A DNA stretch of 64,000 nucleotides from 2-01-FULL-40-13 sp964433155 (lineage in GTDB: Bacteria > Patescibacteriota > Microgenomatia > UBA1406 > GWC2-37-13): positions 1 through 64,000 of the forward strand of contig CAYSQE010000003.1 of NCBI GenBank assembly GCA_964433155.1, given 5' to 3'. The notes under the pieces are model-generated. The model saw only the letters and a list, made by a program, of their open reading frames with translations, was not told the DNA's origin and ran no database searches. The position numbers were made by a program, and so were the translations under genes. Positions 38,872-47,968 of the stretch are shown one piece after another (the stretch's first letter is position 1; the number at the start of each line of letters is the position of its first letter).

Positions 38872-39879
38872 ATGATTGTTGTTAGAGCGCCTTTGCGAGT
38901 CAGTTTTGTCGGAGGTGGTACAGACCTCTCAGATTTTTATCGTCACTATCCTGGCAAAGTAATATCAACCACGATAGATAAATATGTCTACGTTGCAATA
39001 AATAGAACGCCTCTTATTCCTAAGATATCTGCACGTTACAGAATTTCAGAAACGGTCGAAAAACCAAGCCAACTGCAGCATACTCGCATAAAGGCAGCGC
39101 TTCATGACCTCGGCATAAATAAGGGTATTGAGATAGCTTCATTTGCGAGTTTACCCGCAAAAACTGGACTAGGTTCATCTTCAAGTTTCACGGTAGCCTT
39201 ACTTAAAGGTCTCTACGCCTTTCTTGACAAGAAATTACACCCCTCAGAAGTGGCTGAATTAGCTTGCCGTTTGGAGATAGAATTGGTGGGAGAACCCATC
39301 GGAAAACAGGATCAGTACGCAGCTTCATTTGGCGGACTCAATATATTTGAATTTAGTAAACGTGGAAAAACGAATGTAAAACCTGTGCTAATTGACTATA
39401 AAAATCGTTTGGCTTTTGAAGATCACCTCCTTTTATTTTTCACCGGATTGACTAGAGATGCATCACATGTGTTAAAAGAACAAAAGTTGAATATTAAAAA
39501 GAAATTTCGCACTCTTCAAAAAATGGCTGACTCTGTTGAGGAGTTCACCAGTAGATTAAGAAACGGCGATTTTCGTATTCTTGGTAAAATGCTCCATGAA
39601 GGCTGGCTGGCAAAAAAGAGTCTGGCAAAGACTATATCAAATGCCGCAATCGACGACTTATATATGCACGCCATAAGAGCTGGAGCTTGGGGAGGTAAAA
39701 TTTTGGGAGCGGGTGGTGGCGGATGTTTACTCTTTATTGTGTCGCAAAATACAAAGGCCAACATAAAGAAAGCCTTGAAATCCGAAGCCAAAAGAAAAAA
39801 ATTAAAAGAATTTTGTGAGATTCCTTTTCGCTTTGTTCAATCAGGCGCCGAGATTTTGTTTAATGCCGACCATACCTAA
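38872..39879 (+). CDS. hddA: heptose 7-phosphate kinase-like GHMP kinase
   Basis: A 335-residue GHMP kinase. VRAPLRVSFVGGGTDL is the HddA-type N-terminus, the ATP-binding loop is LPAKTGLGSSSSFTVALL and the third motif is ILGAGGGGCLLF. HddA phosphorylates D-glycero-alpha-D-manno-heptose 7-phosphate at C1. The assignment is supported by the next three genes (GmhA, GmhB, HddC types), which complete the GDP-heptose pathway. Confidence 0.85.
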   Translation: MIVVRAPLRVSFVGGGTDLSDFYRHYPGKVISTTIDKYVYVAINRTPLIPKISARYRISETVEKPSQLQHTRIKAALHDLGINKGIEIASFASLPAKTGLGSSSSFTVALLKGLYAFLDKKLHPSEVAELACRLEIELVGEPIGKQDQYAASFGGLNIFEFSKRGKTNVKPVLIDYKNRLAFEDHLLLFFTGLTRDASHVLKEQKLNIKKKFRTLQKMADSVEEFTSRLRNGDFRILGKMLHEGWLAKKSLAKTISNAAIDDLYMHAIRAGAWGGKILGAGGGGCLLFIVSQNTKANIKKALKSEAKRKKLKEFCEIPFRFVQSGAEILFNADHT

Positions 39880-39885
39880 AAAAAA

Positions 39886-40479
39886 ATGGAAAAAAATATT
39901 AAGGACTTTACTCAAAAAGTAAAAACCGCTCTTGAAAACCTTCCTGTGCACGAGATTGCAAAAGCCATTAATATGCTTGAGGCGGTCTATGAGCGAGACG
40001 GAAGAATCTATGTCTTTGGCAACGGCGGTTCATTGGCTCTAGCCACCCACTGGGTAAGCGACTTTAATAAAACTGTCTTTAGCCATCACCTAGAAGAACA
40101 CTCACGCCGCTTTCAAGCAATCCGACTACCCACCACAGAGGAAGAATTGACTGCTTGGGCAAATGATGTGGGATATGACATGGTATTTGCTGGGCCGTTG
40201 CAAAATTATTTACAGGATAGTGACCTCGCCGTCGCCATATCAAGTTCAGGCAACTCTCCAAACGTCATTAAAGCCGTAAATCTTTTAAAAAAGAGAAAAA
40301 TTCCGGTAATCGGTCTTTCTGGATTCGACGGCGGTAAATTGAACAAATTATCAGATGCAAAAATATTGATATCGACTCGCAAAGGCCAATATGGAATTGT
40401 TGAGAGTGTTCATGCTACCATTCTTCACCTTATAACCGAATACTTTAAAGATTACTTCAATCTACTTTTGGAAAAATGA
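39886..40479 (+). CDS. gmhA: phosphoheptose isomerase-like SIS protein
   Basis: A 197-residue SIS-domain enzyme expected to convert sedoheptulose 7-phosphate into heptose 7-phosphate. FGNGGSLALATHWVSDFNKT and ISSSGNSPNVIKA match the sugar-phosphate binding loops. It overlaps the following phosphatase gene by 4 nt. Confidence 0.85.
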   Translation: MEKNIKDFTQKVKTALENLPVHEIAKAINMLEAVYERDGRIYVFGNGGSLALATHWVSDFNKTVFSHHLEEHSRRFQAIRLPTTEEELTAWANDVGYDMVFAGPLQNYLQDSDLAVAISSSGNSPNVIKAVNLLKKRKIPVIGLSGFDGGKLNKLSDAKILISTRKGQYGIVESVHATILHLITEYFKDYFNLLLEK

Positions 40480-41027
40480 AAAAGGCAGTTTTTTTGGATA
40501 GAGACGGCGTCATCAACAAGGAAGTCGACAATTTAAGAGACGTCAAACAACTTCTTCTCTTACCACACGTCTCAGAAGCTATAAAAATATTAAACCGTAA
40601 CAACTTTTTAGTTATCATTATTACCAATCAGCCGGTTGTGGCAAGAGGCTGGATAAGCGAAAAAGGATTAAACGAAATCCATCAGGAATTATTACAGAGA
40701 TTGAAAAAGCAAGGTGCAAAAATTGATGCAATTTATTGCTGCCCTCATCATCCAAATGCAAGTCTTGTTGAATATAGAAAAGATTGTGAAGATCGAAAAC
40801 CGAATATCGGCATGATAAAAAAGGCTGGCGAAGATTTTAACATTTCGCTTAAAAATTCTTTTTTTATAGGCGATTCGACAACAGATTTGGAAACGGCAAA
40901 AAGGGCTGGATCAAAATCAATTTTGCTACAAACAGGCTACGCAGGTAAAGATGGAAAATTTAAATCCAAAGCGGATTTTGTTGTAAAAAATCTATATGAA
41001 GCGGTAAAACTAATATGCAAGCTATAA
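40476..41027 (+). CDS. gmhB: heptose bisphosphatase-like HAD phosphatase
   Basis: A 183-residue HAD-IIIA phosphatase expected to remove the 7-phosphate of heptose 1,7-bisphosphate. FLDRDGVINKE gives the nucleophile Asp and general acid Asp, TNQPVVARG the second motif, and GDSTTDLETAKRAG the metal site. The structural zinc loop CPHHPN is present, but where E. coli GmhB has CDC this protein has CED, so one Cys ligand is replaced by Asp. Confidence 0.88.
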   Translation: MKKAVFLDRDGVINKEVDNLRDVKQLLLLPHVSEAIKILNRNNFLVIIITNQPVVARGWISEKGLNEIHQELLQRLKKQGAKIDAIYCCPHHPNASLVEYRKDCEDRKPNIGMIKKAGEDFNISLKNSFFIGDSTTDLETAKRAGSKSILLQTGYAGKDGKFKSKADFVVKNLYEAVKLICKL

Positions 41028-41707
41028 TTCTTTCAGCAGGGAAAGGAATTCGCCTTTATCCTTTGACAAAAAAAATCCCTAAAGTAATGGTCGAGGTTAA
41101 AGGCAAACCACTTCTTAAACATCACTTAATGCTGCTTCGTAAATATGAAATTAAGGAGATTTTTATCAATCTTTTCACGCTGCCAGATATAATTAAAAAC
41201 TATTTTGGAGACGGAAGGAGATTTGGAGTGCGGATAAAATATGCAACAGAATCAACACTTTTAGGATCAGCTGGCGCTCTACAAAATTTCAAAAAAGAGC
41301 TAAAAGATAATTTTTTTGTCTTATACGGAGATGTTTACATGCAAATTGATCTTTTGAAAATGTTAAATTTTCACAAAAGAAAAAATTCGCTATTTACCTT
41401 AGTGATGCACGAAGCAAAACATCCTCAAGACAGCGATCTTTTAGAGATAAACTACAATCAAAGAATCACGAATTGGATCAAAACTCCTCACTCAAGAAAA
41501 TCAGGGGTTAATAGTGCTGGTTTATATATTATTAACAAGAGTGTCTTGAAATATCTGCCCAAAAAAGTTCCTTTTGATTTTTCTCATGATTTTATTCCAT
41601 TTCTTATGAAGAAAATTCCTATGTTTGCTTATTACACAACAGAATTAATTATGGATATAGGAACCCCAGAAAGGTATAATAAACTTTTATCTATACTTAA
41701 AAAATGA
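41015..41707 (+). CDS. hddC: heptose 1-phosphate guanylyltransferase-like nucleotidyltransferase
   Basis: A 230-residue nucleotidyltransferase with AIILSAGKGIRLYPLT...IPKVMVEV (NTP-binding) and LYGDVYM (metal site). By context it would form GDP-D-glycero-alpha-D-manno-heptose. It overlaps gmhB by 13 nt and the epimerase gene by 4 nt. Sequence alone does not decide between guanylyl, cytidylyl and uridylyl specificity. Confidence 0.8.
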   Translation: MQAIILSAGKGIRLYPLTKKIPKVMVEVKGKPLLKHHLMLLRKYEIKEIFINLFTLPDIIKNYFGDGRRFGVRIKYATESTLLGSAGALQNFKKELKDNFFVLYGDVYMQIDLLKMLNFHKRKNSLFTLVMHEAKHPQDSDLLEINYNQRITNWIKTPHSRKSGVNSAGLYIINKSVLKYLPKKVPFDFSHDFIPFLMKKIPMFAYYTTELIMDIGTPERYNKLLSILKK

Positions 41708-42795
41708 ATAAACGCGTACTCGTCACCGGCGGTGCTGGTTTTATCGGCTCGCACACCGTAGACGCTTTAGTTAAAAAAGGCTACAAAATTAAAATCCTCG
41801 ATTCACTTACCAAACCAGTACATCAACGAGGCAGCCCTGATTATTTAAATAAAGAAGCCGAATTTATCGACGGCGATGTGCGAAATAAAAGCGCCTGGGA
41901 AAAAGCCTTAAAGAATGTAAGCATTGTCTTTCATCTTGCAGCATATCAGGATTACCTTCCAAATTTCAGTAAATATTTTGACGTTAACGCCAAAGGAACG
42001 GCTCTTTTATATGAAATAATCGTGGAAAAAAAATTAAAAATCGAAAAAGTTATCATCGCCTCCTCGCAGGCAATCTATGGTGAAGGAAGATATGCCTGTA
42101 AAAATAATCATATCATCTATCCTACACAACGCTCGTTCAAGGATTTAAAAAAGAAAAAATGGGATTTTAACTGTCCGCATGATAAACTTCCGCTTATCCC
42201 GCAATGGGTAAATGAAGGCGATTTTATCGACCCGCACAATCAATACGGAATTTCAAAGTATAGTCAAGAAAAAATCGGTATTCATCTCGGCAAGCGCTAT
42301 CAAATTCCGACAGTTGCTATGCGATACTCCATAGTCCAAGGACCCCGCCAGTCGCCTTTTAATCTTTACTCTGGAGTGTTGAGAATCTTTATAACGCATC
42401 TTCTAGGCAGAAAGCCGCCAACGATTTTTGAAGATGGTAATCAAATTAGAGATTTTGTCAACATCCACGATGTAGTTTCGGCAAATATTCTTGTTCTTGA
42501 AAATAAAAAAGCAGACTATCAAGTATTTAATGTCGGCGGAGGTAAAAGGTACACAGTCAACGAATTTTATAAGATTGTGCAGAAAATTTTGAAAACTGAC
42601 ATTAAACCTGTAAGAGACGGTTCATTTAGAGTAGGTGACACAAGGCATATCTTCTCTAGCATTGAAAAAATGAAAAACCTCGGTTTCAAACCTACATATT
42701 CAATTACGGACTCTATTCATTCATATATTACCTGGTTACAAACATTAGCGAATTTTAATAATGGAAACAGTAAAATGCATTTGTGGAAAAAATGA
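41704..42795 (+). CDS. NAD-dependent sugar epimerase, dTDP-L-rhamnose 4-epimerase-like
   Basis: A 363-residue extended SDR. GGAGFIGSHTVD binds NAD; the catalytic Tyr-x3-Lys is YGISK. An insertion with cysteines (YACKNN ... KWDFNCPHDK, about residues 133-161) resembles the insertion of dTDP-L-rhamnose 4-epimerases. In this operon it may act on GDP-heptose instead. Its 3' end overlaps the next gene by 35 nt. Confidence 0.82.
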   Translation: MNKRVLVTGGAGFIGSHTVDALVKKGYKIKILDSLTKPVHQRGSPDYLNKEAEFIDGDVRNKSAWEKALKNVSIVFHLAAYQDYLPNFSKYFDVNAKGTALLYEIIVEKKLKIEKVIIASSQAIYGEGRYACKNNHIIYPTQRSFKDLKKKKWDFNCPHDKLPLIPQWVNEGDFIDPHNQYGISKYSQEKIGIHLGKRYQIPTVAMRYSIVQGPRQSPFNLYSGVLRIFITHLLGRKPPTIFEDGNQIRDFVNIHDVVSANILVLENKKADYQVFNVGGGKRYTVNEFYKIVQKILKTDIKPVRDGSFRVGDTRHIFSSIEKMKNLGFKPTYSITDSIHSYITWLQTLANFNNGNSKMHLWKK

Positions 42796-43732
42796 TTTTA
42801 ATCTTCTGCATGTGCTAAAGAAAGAAAAAATCAATTATCGGATAGTCAAATGTCGCAACTGTGATTTAGTTTATATGAATCCGCGTCCGACCGCTCCAAA
42901 TATAGAAAAATTTTACAAAAAAAACTATTATTACGATGAAAGTATGTTCGATATGGAAAATTATATAAAGGCGAAAATACTTTACCAAGATATTAAAAAA
43001 TATTTGCAAAACGGATCTATCTTAGACATCGGTTGCTCAAAAGCGTTTCTCCTCAATTTTATGAAAGAAGATAAACTATTGCTTCACGGAATAGAGCCTT
43101 CAGAAGATTCAATCCGATTTGCCTGGAACAATTTTAAAATAAAAGTCGATAAAGGATATTTTGAGTCTGTAAAAATAAAAAAAAACTCATACACTAATAT
43201 AACAGCCATTGACATCATAGAGCACGTTAACAATCCTTATAATACTTTAAAAAAGATCTATCAAATTTTAAAAAAAAACGGTGTGGTCATTGTTGAAACT
43301 CCAAATATTGATAGCCTATATTATTCAATTGGCAAAGATCGCTGGATGGGCTTTGCTTTACCGTTTCACATTTATTATTTTGCTCCAAAAACGTTAAAAA
43401 ACCTTTTTGAGCAGATTGGTTTTAGAAATATTACCGTCGAGACTTCCCATTTCAATCTAATTTCGCGAGAAGGTTTTTTCCGAAGCAAGGGTTATGGCAT
43501 TTTTCGTCTTATATTAACGCTGCTCAACTTTTTAGGCATCAATCCTGATATTGTAGCCAACAGAGTAAATCAAAGTTTTTTAGATAGCGCCATGAAGACT
43601 AAGAAAAAAATTAATCTTCCAAATCTCAGCTTTTTAGACAAAATAGAAATTTTTATTAATCAGCCGCTAAATTATTTGTTTTCAAAAAAATTATTATTCG
43701 GAGATGGTGTACGAGTTATTGCCTATAAATGA
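42761..43732 (+). CDS. zinc-ribbon class I methyltransferase
   Basis: A 323-residue enzyme. The N-terminus has two Cys pairs (CICG, CRNC; residues about 5-32) that form a zinc ribbon, then YMNPRP, then LDIGCSKAFLLNF (motif I), AIDIIEHV (motif IV) and a C-terminal helical domain. Such zinc-ribbon methyltransferases modify nucleotide sugars (C-methyltransferases) or glycan ends. It overlaps both neighbours, so it belongs to the heptose operon. Confidence 0.85.
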   Translation: METVKCICGKNDFNLLHVLKKEKINYRIVKCRNCDLVYMNPRPTAPNIEKFYKKNYYYDESMFDMENYIKAKILYQDIKKYLQNGSILDIGCSKAFLLNFMKEDKLLLHGIEPSEDSIRFAWNNFKIKVDKGYFESVKIKKNSYTNITAIDIIEHVNNPYNTLKKIYQILKKNGVVIVETPNIDSLYYSIGKDRWMGFALPFHIYYFAPKTLKNLFEQIGFRNITVETSHFNLISREGFFRSKGYGIFRLILTLLNFLGINPDIVANRVNQSFLDSAMKTKKKINLPNLSFLDKIEIFINQPLNYLFSKKLLFGDGVRVIAYK

Positions 43733-44844
43733 AAATTCTTTTTTATTCACCGGTGAAACTAATTACAGGAGGAGGTTGTGGAAGATGGCATAGTGACATT
43801 ACCAACTCCCTAAAAAATCTTTTTGGTTTTGAAATAGAAATAATAAGCGGCAATCTGGGTTACAATCATTGGAGTAAACAATATCTAAGACAACAACTCC
43901 AATCCGTTGAGTATGTTCAACTTAACTTTATAATTTTTTTTGGCCTCCTTATTCCTACTCCTTCGATTTTCTTTTTTCTTTTAAAAAAATTTAAAGACGC
44001 TGATGTAGTTCACTTTATTCATGGATTTTTAGGGCAAGATATTTTAATCCTTATTTTAAAACTTCTTACTCGGAAAAAAGTTGTCGTCGGACATCATGCT
44101 CCAATCTTTCATTCTTCTAAGATTCACAACTTTTATATGAAGTATATATCACGCTTTATTTTAAAATTTTTTGATTATCATCAGGCTCTAAATAAACATG
44201 ACAAAGCATTTTTAGAGAAAGAATGGGGTTTAAAAAATGTATTTTTTATCCCAAGCGGCGTTAGAGTTGAAAAATTTCTCAAAATCGAGCCCATAAAACA
44301 TAATAATTTAGTTTTTATTTCTGTTGGCAGATACGCTCTTCAGAAAGGTTATGATTTGCTTCTTCTAGCGATAGGAAAATTTAATCATATATTTCCCAAT
44401 AATCGAGCCGAGTTTTGGTTTGTTGGAGATGGAGAACTAAAACGGCTAATCCAATCTTATTGTGAGAAATATAAAAATATTAAGGATCTTGGTTATGTCA
44501 AATACGAAGCTATGCCAGGAATATATGCTAAAAGTGACGTCTACCTCTTACCATCGCGCGAAGAGCCTTTTGGTCTGGTTCTGATTGAAAGCTGGGCTTG
44601 CGGATTACCCACTCTAGCAACAAAAACCGAAGGGCCTAAAGATATGCTGAAGGAAAGTAAAAACGGTTGGTTTATCCATAAAATATCAAGTGAGGAAATA
44701 TGTAACAGCTTGTCAACTCTTTATAACATGTACCTTAGTGATGAAAACTGTTTTAATAAAATTGAAAAAAACTGCCGGGAAACAGCCGCAATGTTCAGCA
44801 TAGATACTACAGCTAAGAGGATGACAAAAGCATTTTTTTCTTGA
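43729..44844 (+). CDS. family 4 glycosyltransferase
   Basis: A 371-residue GT-B enzyme. KLITGGGCGRWHSDI is the acceptor-side N-terminal loop, SVGRYALQKGYDLLLLA the start of the C-terminal domain, and SREEPFGLVLIESWACG the donor-binding E-x7-E motif. It is the last gene of the rightward run from 30830; convergent GT2 gene 4 nt later. Confidence 0.9.
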   Translation: MKILFYSPVKLITGGGCGRWHSDITNSLKNLFGFEIEIISGNLGYNHWSKQYLRQQLQSVEYVQLNFIIFFGLLIPTPSIFFFLLKKFKDADVVHFIHGFLGQDILILILKLLTRKKVVVGHHAPIFHSSKIHNFYMKYISRFILKFFDYHQALNKHDKAFLEKEWGLKNVFFIPSGVRVEKFLKIEPIKHNNLVFISVGRYALQKGYDLLLLAIGKFNHIFPNNRAEFWFVGDGELKRLIQSYCEKYKNIKDLGYVKYEAMPGIYAKSDVYLLPSREEPFGLVLIESWACGLPTLATKTEGPKDMLKESKNGWFIHKISSEEICNSLSTLYNMYLSDENCFNKIEKNCRETAAMFSIDTTAKRMTKAFFS

Positions 44845-44848
44845 AAAC

Positions 44849-45796
44849 TCATTTTCTAAATTTATACCATTTATGTAGTCTTGAAACCATGAGCATAATT
44901 ATGTATGCCCAAACTTTTCTAAAAATGCTTGATTTTGGTGAAGAAATAAGCATTTTTTCTTTAGCTATCCTATATTTTTTCTCCATAGAATCCCAAGTTA
45001 TATCGTTCTTTAGCTCCCAAGCTTTTGTTGATATCATATAAGTATAAAACATTGATTGCATCGCTACGATAAATCCTTTGATGCCTCGCATCCAAGCTCC
45101 TTGAAGAATGTAAACTGTAAAAAATAAAAAAAGGGGGTTAAATACTATTTTTAAGTTTGATATATTGTTTGCTAAAGTTTTCGCGTGAGCAAGATAGTAG
45201 GAACTAATAGTTTTTATTTGAGTTTCTGTAGTAAAAGGCGAAAAATGATAAACAGAATATTCATCTAATGGTGACAGGTAAAGTATTTCTTGTGGCCTCA
45301 CATGGTGAGCGAATCTTCCCGATTGATGAATTGTATTATTACTGTAGTCCATAGAGCCTTTCTTGTAGAACTTTATCTCAACACTGCCAATAGCTGGGAA
45401 AAATTCGCTCTCACCGTCATACATCAAAGTTTTTCTCTTTTGGACAACGACTTTATATTTATTTTCTTGTGCAATTTTTTTATAAATATTCAGACACGTT
45501 TTTGGTACCATTTCGTCGGCAAATCCCCAAAAGACCCAATCGGTCTTGACATGACTTAGGACAAAGTCGGATTCTGCTTTGGTCTCAACAAAAGAAGCTC
45601 CGTGATGCCCGCGCTTTATTACCCTAGCGCCTAATTTTTCCGCAATCTTCACCGTGTTATCAATGCTTGAATCATCAGAAATTAGAACATCTCCATAGGG
45701 TAAATAACACTTTATAGGATATGCTATTCTTTTTTCCTCATTATAGGTAAAAATAACAAAAGTGATATTAGATTTTTTTAATCTGTTTTTTTTCAT
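44849..45796 (-). CDS. family 2 glycosyltransferase (WaaE/KdtX-like)
   Basis: A 315-residue GT2 enzyme with FVIFTYNEEKRIAYPIKCYL at the N-terminus, ISDDSSIDNT for the nucleotide-binding Asp, and WVFWGFADE where a DxD motif normally sits. The C-terminal region has two membrane-associated helices. WaaE-type enzymes attach sugars to lipid A-core; here the acceptor is unknown. A TAAGAT lies about 5 nt upstream of the start. Alone on the minus strand within a rightward region. Confidence 0.82.
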   Translation of the reverse strand: MKKNRLKKSNITFVIFTYNEEKRIAYPIKCYLPYGDVLISDDSSIDNTVKIAEKLGARVIKRGHHGASFVETKAESDFVLSHVKTDWVFWGFADEMVPKTCLNIYKKIAQENKYKVVVQKRKTLMYDGESEFFPAIGSVEIKFYKKGSMDYSNNTIHQSGRFAHHVRPQEILYLSPLDEYSVYHFSPFTTETQIKTISSYYLAHAKTLANNISNLKIVFNPLFLFFTVYILQGAWMRGIKGFIVAMQSMFYTYMISTKAWELKNDITWDSMEKKYRIAKEKMLISSPKSSIFRKVWAYIIMLMVSRLHKWYKFRK

Positions 45797-45844
45797 TATT
45801 TATCTTACAATTAATTAGCAGATATTTTATCATAACAATTCACA

Positions 45845-47968
45845 ATGAAGAAATTAACCTCGCATCTTCTGCCAATTTTTTTTCTCGTCATATTATCTAT
45901 CGCTGTCCATCATACTTGGTTTACCAATTTATCTCCAATAACTTCTGGCGATTGGTATGTCGATTACTCTGAAAAATTAAATGAATATTTCTCTTTTCCA
46001 ATCATGTGGAACTCTGATTATTCTTTCGGAACACCAAATTTAGGCGTTTCGTTCTGGCCATTTCTATCATTTGTTGGGTTTTTATCGAATTTAAATTTTT
46101 CTCCTTACCTTATTGAAAGAATTGTTTTTTTATGGCCTATTGCAATATTACTTCCTTTGGGCGCTTATTTTCTTTCTTATTATCTTTTTCGGTCAACAAT
46201 AGCCTCAATTGTTAGCGCTCTTATTTTCGAATTCAATACCTATATGATTATTTTACAAGGCGGCCATCTGACACTACTTATGGCGATATCTCTTACTCCG
46301 TTTTTTTTGCTCTTTTTCCTAAAAACTCTATCAAGCAGTAAACTTTTTTTAGCAGTGATCACATCTCTTATTGGATTTATGATAAGTTTCTATGAGTTTA
46401 GAATTTTTTACCTCGCCGTCTGGATGGTATTTTTTTATCTGATTTATCACTTAACTATTCTCAGAGAGTTCAAGGGATTAATAGATTTTGTAAAAAAATT
46501 GGCTTTATCTTTAACTATCATAATCATAATTTTACTTCTCAATTTCTATTTTTTTTTCGGCATATATGGTATGCAATCCTTAGCAGATAATGCATTATTC
46601 AACCGCAGTCTTTTTGGCGCTTGGTATATTACTCTCTCTAAAACCATGACTATTTTTCACTTCGGATGGACAGGCGGTGTAATTGTACCATGGAAAATTC
46701 AACCGCTGCTTGTCAGATTTTTTTTCATTCCCATACTTGCGCTCTTGGGTTTTATTGTTGGAAAAAAAGATAAAAGGCTCCCATTTTTTGCACTTCTTGG
46801 AGTCTTAGGAATCTTTTTAGCCAAACAAAATACGCCTCCGTTCCCGGATATTTATCAGTGGCTCTTTGACCACGTTCCTGGTTTTAATGCTTTTAGAGAA
46901 TCAGGCAAATTTTTATTGTATGTAGCTATATCATACAGTGTACTAATCGGAGCATTTATCTCTTGGTTCTGGGATAAATCAGAACTAAAGATAAACAGAT
47001 CGCTTAAGATTCTTACTGTCTTTCTTATTGCGTTTCTTATTATTTGGAATTCAAAACCCATAATTACTGGTGAACTCGGAGCGCTCTTTGTCCAAAGAAA
47101 AATTCCCAATGACTATTTGATACTAAACGAATATCTCACGGCGCAAAAAGAATATTTCAGAACATTTTGGACTCCGGACTACTCTCGATGGGGTCATTAT
47201 TTGAGTATTCACCCGCGAACCAGTGTACTCTATCTTAATCTCTTTGAATGGTTGGATTTTGCTAAAAAAGGCAATCCTATCGGCAGCATTTACTTCAATC
47301 AACTTCTTGACCTATCTTCCATTAGATATGTGATCGTTCCAATACAGGATAAAAGTAACGATGATGATTTTTTTCCCCAGACAAACAAACGGATTAACTT
47401 CATTTCAGAACTTGAAAGATTACCTTACCTTAAGAAAATTAATGTTGGATTTAAGGAATTGGTAATGTTCGAAAATTTTAATTACCGTCCCCATATTTAT
47501 TCAACACAAAAAAAAGAAAGAATTTACTCATATGTGCCTTACCAAAAAATTAAATATTCCATGGTAAACCCAACACAGTATAAAATCATTTTAAAAAATG
47601 TTAAAGAAGCGGTTTATTTAAATTTTTCTGAAAATTATAATCCGAATTGGAAGATAAGAGTTGGGAAATTTAGTTGGTTTGCTACACTTACAGGTAAAAA
47701 TTATTTTCTCTCAGATGATATTCACTTCAAAAATGAGGCGAAATTAAATTCTTTTATTATCGACGTCCAACAAATTTGCAAAAAACAAGACGCGTGCATA
47801 AGCAATTCTGATGGAAGCTATGATATAAATCTAACAGTTTATTTCTCACCACAATCGTATCTTTACATCGGACTAATAATCAGCGCAGTTGCATTTTTTA
47901 CCTGTATAGGTTATTTAATTATAACTTTAATCAAAATTGGTTTAAAAACTAACTATTTAGTTACATGA
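45845..47968 (+). CDS. large multi-pass membrane protein, GT-C-like
   Basis: A 707-residue membrane protein with 12 or more spans and a C-terminal extracytoplasmic domain (about 430-680), ending in a transmembrane helix. The early SGDWYVDYSE loop has acidic residues at the GT-C position. It looks like AftD/YfhO-type glycosyltransferases, but I cannot define the substrate. It overlaps the next gene by 4 nt, so the two are coupled. Confidence 0.7.
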   Translation: MKKLTSHLLPIFFLVILSIAVHHTWFTNLSPITSGDWYVDYSEKLNEYFSFPIMWNSDYSFGTPNLGVSFWPFLSFVGFLSNLNFSPYLIERIVFLWPIAILLPLGAYFLSYYLFRSTIASIVSALIFEFNTYMIILQGGHLTLLMAISLTPFFLLFFLKTLSSSKLFLAVITSLIGFMISFYEFRIFYLAVWMVFFYLIYHLTILREFKGLIDFVKKLALSLTIIIIILLLNFYFFFGIYGMQSLADNALFNRSLFGAWYITLSKTMTIFHFGWTGGVIVPWKIQPLLVRFFFIPILALLGFIVGKKDKRLPFFALLGVLGIFLAKQNTPPFPDIYQWLFDHVPGFNAFRESGKFLLYVAISYSVLIGAFISWFWDKSELKINRSLKILTVFLIAFLIIWNSKPIITGELGALFVQRKIPNDYLILNEYLTAQKEYFRTFWTPDYSRWGHYLSIHPRTSVLYLNLFEWLDFAKKGNPIGSIYFNQLLDLSSIRYVIVPIQDKSNDDDFFPQTNKRINFISELERLPYLKKINVGFKELVMFENFNYRPHIYSTQKKERIYSYVPYQKIKYSMVNPTQYKIILKNVKEAVYLNFSENYNPNWKIRVGKFSWFATLTGKNYFLSDDIHFKNEAKLNSFIIDVQQICKKQDACISNSDGSYDINLTVYFSPQSYLYIGLIISAVAFFTCIGYLIITLIKIGLKTNYLVT

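Noticed and set aside
44841..45041. 66-residue frame after the GT4 gene
   Set aside because: It is antisense to the GT2 gene at 44849-45796 and has no independent support.
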